From Lutraria lutraria (lineage: Eukaryota > Mollusca > Bivalvia > Venerida > Mactridae), in the NCBI GenBank assembly GCA_964023205.1, contig OZ026835.1, positions 35,013,380 through 35,077,379 on the forward strand: a stretch of 64,000 bases of DNA, written 5' to 3'. A program made the position numbers and the translations under genes. Below are positions 58,436-64,000 of this stretch, piece after piece (the stretch's first letter is position 1; every line of letters begins with the position of its first letter). The notes beneath the pieces are model-generated. The model saw only the letters and a list, made by a program, of their open reading frames with translations. It was not told where the DNA came from and made no database searches.

Positions 58436-61400
58436 ATGGAAGTTACAAGACGTAAATGTGTAATTCTTGTTACTGGAGCCAGTGGTTTCTTAGGACACCA
58501 TGTTGTGTCTGCTCTAGCAAAGTACGCAGATCACGTGACAGAAATACGCACATTTGACATGGTTAAATACGATAATAAAACAGGTGCGTATGATATGATA
58601 TAGTATTGTTCATTCTTCTCATTGCTCTATTTAACTTTTCAGATGTTCATGAAGTTTATAAAAATTAGGATCCTAACACCCACATTTCAAAAAGTGGTCA
58701 AATCTATTTTTTCTTTTATAATTTTTTTAATATGTTATTTGACAATGTTATAAAAATATGTTTACATGACAGAAAAGCCTATATCCTTTTAAACGTCTAA
58801 ACCCTGTGTATCGTAGATCAATACAGTATCATAATTTTATGATAAAATAAATGTGCACATGAAATTGCATTTCTTGTATTTTACATAACTGTCAACAAAC
58901 TATCAGATATTAGCGCATTGTACAATAAAGAAACACATTTCTTATTTTTCAATGCTTCGGACACTTATTTTTCCGAGCTTTTTTTGGCAAAAAATCAAGA
59001 ACAATCATGCTGTGATATATTTTTAACTGACGTAACTTCTATTCAAAACGGTCCTCCATGCCAATTAAACATAATAAAAGCAAGACATATATATCTACAA
59101 GGCTTACTGTTGCACAATGCAGATTAAAGTAACCCTAGTAAAATGTTCACATTCAATTCTTGCAATATTTAGCCAATAAATACCTGTAAAATCACTTAAC
59201 TAAAATTATCACTTTTTTATCTTTACTATTTTCTAAAAGATGCAAAAATAATGTTTACAGAAAAAAGTTAAGAATGTTTAAGGCGAATTTTTGTGTTGTA
59301 TTGAAGCAATATATGCTATGTTAGTAATCAGTTTCTTTCTTCAGACTTTCCAATAACAAAAGAAACTCGACACATTGAAGGAGATATACTAGATAAGACA
59401 TTGCTGACACAAGCTTGTGTAGGTGTTCATGGAGTTATACATCTAGCCAACATAATTGATCTTAGAATTCGACCAAATGCAGACAGGTCCCATCTAATCA
59501 ATGTTGAAGGTATAGCGTTTTATGTCTATATTTGCTAAGAAAAATACAAAATTTAATACACTTTCACGTTTTCAATCAATCAATCAATCAGTTACCGAAT
59601 ATCAGCGACGTATCATTTGTTTTTATGCGCGGGATATCTAATAATACACGGGCATCAATTATACTGATTGCTTTGGCCGTCTGTACAAGGTAGAGCAGCA
59701 TTTACCGTTTCGTTAAGCAAGCCACCAGGGACACATAGGTATATATGCCTTTTAGACAATGTATATACATTTCTGGATCGTCCCGCATATATGGTGTATG
59801 TAGTGCAACCTCTCCAGAGCTCTTTTGAGCAGCACCCTCCCTTCCTTTACAGCATGACCTTTTTCCGCTGTACGATTTAAATATTATTTCGACTTCCCTA
59901 GACCTCTCTTGTGTGTTTTCATCGAGGTATGCTTATCTTATCTCCCTGTCATATAGTTATTCATATTTCATGTACTATTCATGAAATATTCATGAAGTAT
60001 GCAAGAACAATCCTACAAAAAATCATATTTCATGAACTATTCTGGAAGTATGTAAGAACAGTTCAAGAAAAAATCATGTTTTCATGAATTCTTTTCAAAA
60101 GGGCTATAATCATTAATTAGTCTTTCATATTTTTTATGAAGGTACTAGAACTGTTCTCGAAGTATGTAGGGAAGTGGGAGTTAAACGATTTGTATACTGC
60201 AGTTCTACAGCGGTGGCTGTTGGCTTCGAAAGGGTGTCCATGGGAACGGAAGATTCCCTTCCGACACCTCCGCTCAGATTCTTGAGCACTGTTTATGGGA
60301 AATCAAAGTACGAGGCAGAGCGTCTGGTATTGGAAGCCAATTGTAAGCTGGAGGACTTATTTCTGTATTTGTAATACTTTGCCTTAAATATTTATTCATT
60401 ATAAACATCATCGGCAATACCCATGCATTCAGCGGAAGACAATCCTAAACACAAAACAAGAGCTAAACATATCGGATAAAGAAATAACACGACGACAAAG
60501 CTGTAATACATACATGTATTACCAAAATGTTAAAAAAATCATCAGAACATTTCAATTATTCAACATTTCGTCACGGACGTGATATATTATGATGTTCGGG
60601 AACATTTTCACTGGGGTTTAAGTTAACGTTGCACCATTAGCCAAGGTTATTTTGCGATTTCCCAGCTTTATTAACGAAGGAAGACCCAGGCTTACACTTG
60701 GGTAGGATCACCGATCTTACGTACGTAAGTTATCTAGACAGCGTCCTTACGCGAGAAATGTATTTCATTTTAATTTATTTCTTAGCGTTTTCACACATTA
60801 CAATAGGCGTTATTTAGTAATTTCAAAAATAGAGTGGTTCTAAAAACCTGATATTATTTAAGTTTGGATAGTAACTGTTGTTAATCATTTCCTTAATTTA
60901 CAAACTGTTTACTGACGTTTTGCTGCATCTGAATTACTGATTATGGAGCTAGACGTTCAACACAAAAACATTGACTCTGAATAGTGTTCTAAAATTTATT
61001 GACAATTCGACAGTTTTTGTGATACTTGTGTATTTGATTTAACCCGTGAGATTTAACTGATGTTCAGATATGTTTTTGTTTTAAAGGTAAGGAATTTCAC
61101 ACGGTTTCGTTACGACCTAGTATTCTTTACGGAGAGTACAATAGGGAAATAGATCGACGTGTTCGCCGTGGCAGGTTTCAGAATACCTACGTTCCAGAGC
61201 TGTATGACGCTACTGGACGTAATTGGGTGTATGCCGGAAATGCAGCTTGGGCGTTCATTCGAGCTGAAATCTCCTTACATGAGTGCGATGGCCACGGTAA
61301 CCAAAGCGTGGCTGGGGAAGCATTTTTCATCACAGATCATACTCCTATGATTCCTAACACCGTACATCATTCTTTACTTGAAATCTGTTTCGAAGATGCA

Positions 61401-61664
61401 GGTCTGAAGCCTGTCATACCTTTGGCCATGTTCCGCTTATTTAATTTTTGTTGCCAGTTATGTTTGTTTTGTCTATTCTGGATGCAGGTCAACATGTTCA
61501 AAACTAAAGTAATCATCGATTTATGGAAACTGAAACCATTTACTCGCAAACCCTTCACGGTATCTTCGGAAAAGGCAAAAAGCCTGTTGAATTATGAACC
61601 AATGTTTTCGTATAAGGAAGCCAAGAAAAGGACCACTGGGTATATTCACTCTTTGGTCTCTTAA
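58436..61664 (+). CDS. HSD3B: 3beta-hydroxysteroid dehydrogenase / isomerase-like protein, 4 exons
   Basis: NAD-dependent oxidoreductase of the extended short-chain dehydrogenase (3beta-HSD) family, presumably acting on a sterol or steroid at the endoplasmic reticulum. Exons: 58436-58583, 59345-59509, 60142-60342, 61087-61664 (stop TAA). Phases are 1, 1, 1, with GT-AG throughout. Total 1092 nt, 363 aa, the usual length for the family (about 370). Residues 9-20 VILVTGASGFLG form the nucleotide-binding loop, and D41 (FDM) at the end of strand 2 favours NAD. Residues 122-127 VYCSST carry the active-site serine; Y156-x3-K160 (YGKSK) is the catalytic pair. LRPSILYGE follows, then NWVYAGNAAWAF and GEAFFITDHTP, both family landmarks. 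A hydrophobic segment at about 284-304 (LAMFRLFNFCCQLCLFCLFW) matches the membrane anchor region. Vertebrate HSD3B is the best comparison; the substrate is unknown. The upstream neighbour is divergent. Confidence 0.93.
59510..60141 (+). other. Dehydrogenase intron 2, repeat-bearing
   Basis: Contains an R4 repeat (59796-59925) and a degenerate direct repeat (59960-60090) with units like catgaa-tattc-tgaagta-g followed by aagaaca-tc. The acceptor before exon 3 is the weak tttatgaag. Intron 1 (58584-59344) and intron 3 (60343-61086) are AT-rich; intron 3 holds a minus-strand SINE fragment at 60597-60760. Confidence 0.65.
59796..59925 (+). repeat. Interspersed repeat, family R4, copy 3 (diverged)
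   Basis: Shares gcaacctctccagag, gagcagca, cagcatgac and agacctctcttg with 1498-1665 and 25615-25795; the CAACAACA blocks are lost. Confidence 0.45.
60597..60760 (-). repeat. SINE fragment (same family as 39355-39582)
   Basis: On the minus strand: cttacgtacgtaagatcggt, gatcctacccaagtgtaagc, cctgggtcttccttcgttaa and the tail cgttaacttaaaccccagtg. The palindromic ttacgtacgtaa in its middle is a local oddity. Confidence 0.6.
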
Positions 61665-61797
61665 TGTCTTATTGGCCTATTCCTAATACACTCTTGTATT
61701 GTGTGAACATTCATCTTATTACTAATATAAGAATACCTTACAGTATCAAGATGTTTTTATTTATACCAATAGCACAGAATCGTATGATATGGATGTT

Positions 61798-61968
61798 ACA
61801 GTACAGTCAAAACTCGTTATATCGAAGTTCGTGCGACTTGCCAAAATACTTCGATATAAACGAACTTCGATATAGGAATTTCGATACCCGTGTTTACATT
61901 TTAGAGCTAAAGTAGTTCAGTAGTTTCGATACCCGTGTTTACATTTTAGAGCTAAAGTAGTTCAGTTA
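61798..61968. repeat. Pogo-like MITE end and a 45-bp tandem duplication
   Basis: 61798-61885 reads tacagtcaaaactcgttata then tcgaagttcg, and later acttcgatataaacgaactt then cgatat, the inverted-repeat style of pogo/Tigger MITEs. It is followed by two identical 45-bp units at 61879-61923 and 61924-61968 (tttcgatacccgtgtttaca, then ttttagagctaaagtagttc and agta(g/c)). Confidence 0.65.
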
Positions 61969-63228
61969 CTTATCGATAGAGGTGCAACAATATGAGATAT
62001 TCCATATTGCGATATTTTGAAATACGGTCGATCCATATTGCAATACGTATCGCAATACTGTGAAGTAATGAAAAACACAATAAAACAAAAGCCTATTTCA
62101 ACTAAAGTGTTAACCAAATGCCACATAGAGGTATAATTGTATAAGGTAGTTAAATCATATAGTGTAACCAGTGAATGGCTTATTAGTACTTGTATACAAT
62201 ATCATTTTTATACACCGTACCAGTATAGGTTTAATTTTTATGGTTTCATAGTATCAAGGAAATTATCGCGTGTTCTAGATGTTCATCGACAAAACAAATC
62301 TATTGCCCATGGAAATATTATACAGAAGACCATGGGAGAAAAAATACCTTAGGAATGAAAACAAGAAAACAAAGATATATGCTCTACTTATTATTGCGAG
62401 CTTAATTCCAGTTCATCTATTGTTCAGTTTCTCTCCCCTTTTCTGCTATCAAAATATGCAGCTGACTAAGATGCTTATCTTATACAGGTTATTGGTTTAA
62501 TGTATGGAGCAATTGGTCTCGTTCATTTCGTGACTGATCGATAGAAAAAATACGCCATCGAAAGATCGTGGGTTCAAATATGGGCTCCGTCTACCGATAT
62601 TTCTGTGGGCGCTGTCTCTCACCCCCACTAACATGCTTAGTTCTGTATTTAAAAAAAATCACAGGAAAGCGGCCGCTGTGTGTATCGATGTTTAACACTG
62701 AACACAGTTTTAAAAACAGACAGGAAAATACTTTTTTTAAAATGTCCGGTCGCCTGTATCTATCGAATGGATCATTAACACAACGGAGAACATTTATTTA
62801 TTTTTCTCAATACACGGCCTTTTTTTACCTCATTGAAATAATATATATAGTGAAACATGGCAATTTTGGGGAGGTTTTATGGATACCTGAAATTCACTTT
62901 ATCAGCGTATACTGTATATCATTATAATAAAAGACTTTTGAAGATTTTTATGTAATTTTAATTATCATTATATTAAAAATGACAAATATATCAACAGTTT
63001 GTGAGATAAAATATTAATGACAATGCTATCTTCAGAAATACATTACAATGAATAATATAACACATACAATGAGAAAAAAACAAAACAAATAATACTGATG
63101 AACAATTTTTTAAAAACAAAATCAATAAGTTAAAAACGATTATTACAACAAATTGATAAATTATGGAATATTTCTTATTAAATTACTTTACAAACAACAA
63201 CTAAATGAACTGAATAACAAATATGTAC

Positions 63229-63385
63229 AGTTAAACCTGTGAACAAAGGCCATCCTTGGGAAAGACAAAATGTGGCCTTTATTGACAGGTTGGCATTTAT
63301 CCGCATGTCATTTTTAATAATCAATGATGTTTTGTAAAATATTGAAAGAATATCGGAGGCGGCTGCTAACACGTTTGACTGTATT
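63229..63385. repeat. Interspersed repeat, family R6 (AAGGCC type), best-preserved copy
   Basis: Starts acagttaaacctgtgaaca then aaggcca and ends cacgtttgactgta, giving inverted termini. Inside is tgtggcctttattgacaggt then tggcatttatccgcatgtca. Compare 24270-24410. Confidence 0.65.
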
Positions 63386-63777
63386 ACACATTGCGTGAAA
63401 ATGATGTAACAAACATATAATGCAGAGTTCAAAGCTTGGAAATATCATGTCTTTTATTAAATCCATAACAACAAAAAACAATAATATGAAAATGAATGTA
63501 CCACAAATTATTGGATTAAAAAATCAATGAACGCAAAATGAAAAAAACTTCTTCATATAAATTGCTTCCAGGCTAGTTTAACTTGAATGCTAATTATATT
63601 AACTTACGGACTTCTTATGAAATTTCTTTTTGTTGCTGTTTTTTGTTTGTTATGTTGTTGTTGTTTGTAAAAAGAATTTCAATCGATTTTGATAAAAAAG
63701 TTCACTCAATGAAGATAATCAGAATCCTGATTAGAAAATATTTCAAAACTTAAAACTCGGCCATTAGAGGTGACATG

Positions 63778-64000
63778 TTAAAGTCCCATAATCGTATAAG
63801 TTTATCGGTCGTAATATTTTCTGTTTGTTCTATAACACACATTTCCTCTCGTGCATACTTTATAGCAAGAAAAAATGTTTCTAAAACCACTATCGTATTT
63901 TTTTCAATATCATTGAAAAAATACTTTTTATAGAACAGCTGTGTTTTCCCGCAGTCATATTATGCACACGGCATTAAGTGACGTCACGCGCTCTATATAT
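63778..64000 (-). repeat. CRE-bearing interspersed repeat, family R1, copy 3 (cut by window end)
   Basis: Reverse orientation: ttaaagtcccataa, ttctgtttgttctataac, ttttttcaatatcattgaaa, gttttcccgcagtcat, gtgacgtcacgcgctc. TGACGTCA is at 63979-63986. The remainder lies beyond the window. Confidence 0.8.

Larger units (their letters stand above)
61665..64000. other. Flank downstream of the dehydrogenase gene, repeats only
   Basis: Contains a pogo-like end plus a 45-bp direct duplication (61798-61968), an AATAAA near 62079 that may serve the dehydrogenase transcript, a B-box-like ggttcaaatatggg near 62571, an R6 repeat (63229-63385) and part of an R1 repeat that runs off the window. Open frames of 60-120 codons here show no homology. 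Confidence 0.65.

Overview
The window is nuclear DNA from an animal, most likely a mollusc and probably a bivalve. It is AT-rich, with short GT-AG exons in very long introns and many small inverted-repeat and tRNA-derived elements. It carries an intron-rich animal-type GH10 glycoside hydrolase and an interspersed SINE whose body and tail resemble those common in molluscs. The clade is an inference; no species is claimed.

Three protein-coding genes can be assembled exon by exon, with matching splice phases and no frame break. (1) Plus strand, 4833-36759: a kainate-type ionotropic glutamate receptor subunit in 15 coding positions, about 892 aa. The exon for the third membrane helix (M3) exists in two copies, 32852-33069 and 34339-34556. 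Both are exactly 218 nt with the same phases, which indicates mutually exclusive splicing of the channel gate. (2) Minus strand, 55144-40715: a secreted GH10 endo-1,4-beta-xylanase-like enzyme in 13 exons, 570 aa. It has a signal peptide, a CBM4/9-like carbohydrate-binding module, a GH10 barrel with both catalytic glutamates, and a C-terminal beta-rich tail. (3) Plus strand, 58436-61664: a 3beta-hydroxysteroid dehydrogenase-like protein in 4 exons, 363 aa.

Layout: 1-4832 upstream flank (repeats only); 4833-36759 receptor; 36760-40714 convergent spacer with a full-length SINE; 40715-55144 GH10 gene; 55145-58435 divergent spacer dense in inverted repeats and holding a palindromic CRE-like site; 58436-61664 dehydrogenase; 61665-64000 flank of repeats. 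Nothing suggests that the three genes work together.

Repeats fill much of the non-coding space. The largest is a 3.05-kb element (43580-46631) inside a GH10 intron. It has about 487-bp near-identical terminal inverted repeats carrying five copies of a subterminal motif, and a C2H2 zinc-finger remnant inside. Smaller families include a ~370-bp repeat with a conserved TGACGTCA site (three copies), several MITE-like families, fold-back hairpins, minisatellites and SINEs. The M3 exon pair is the best candidate for something functionally new.
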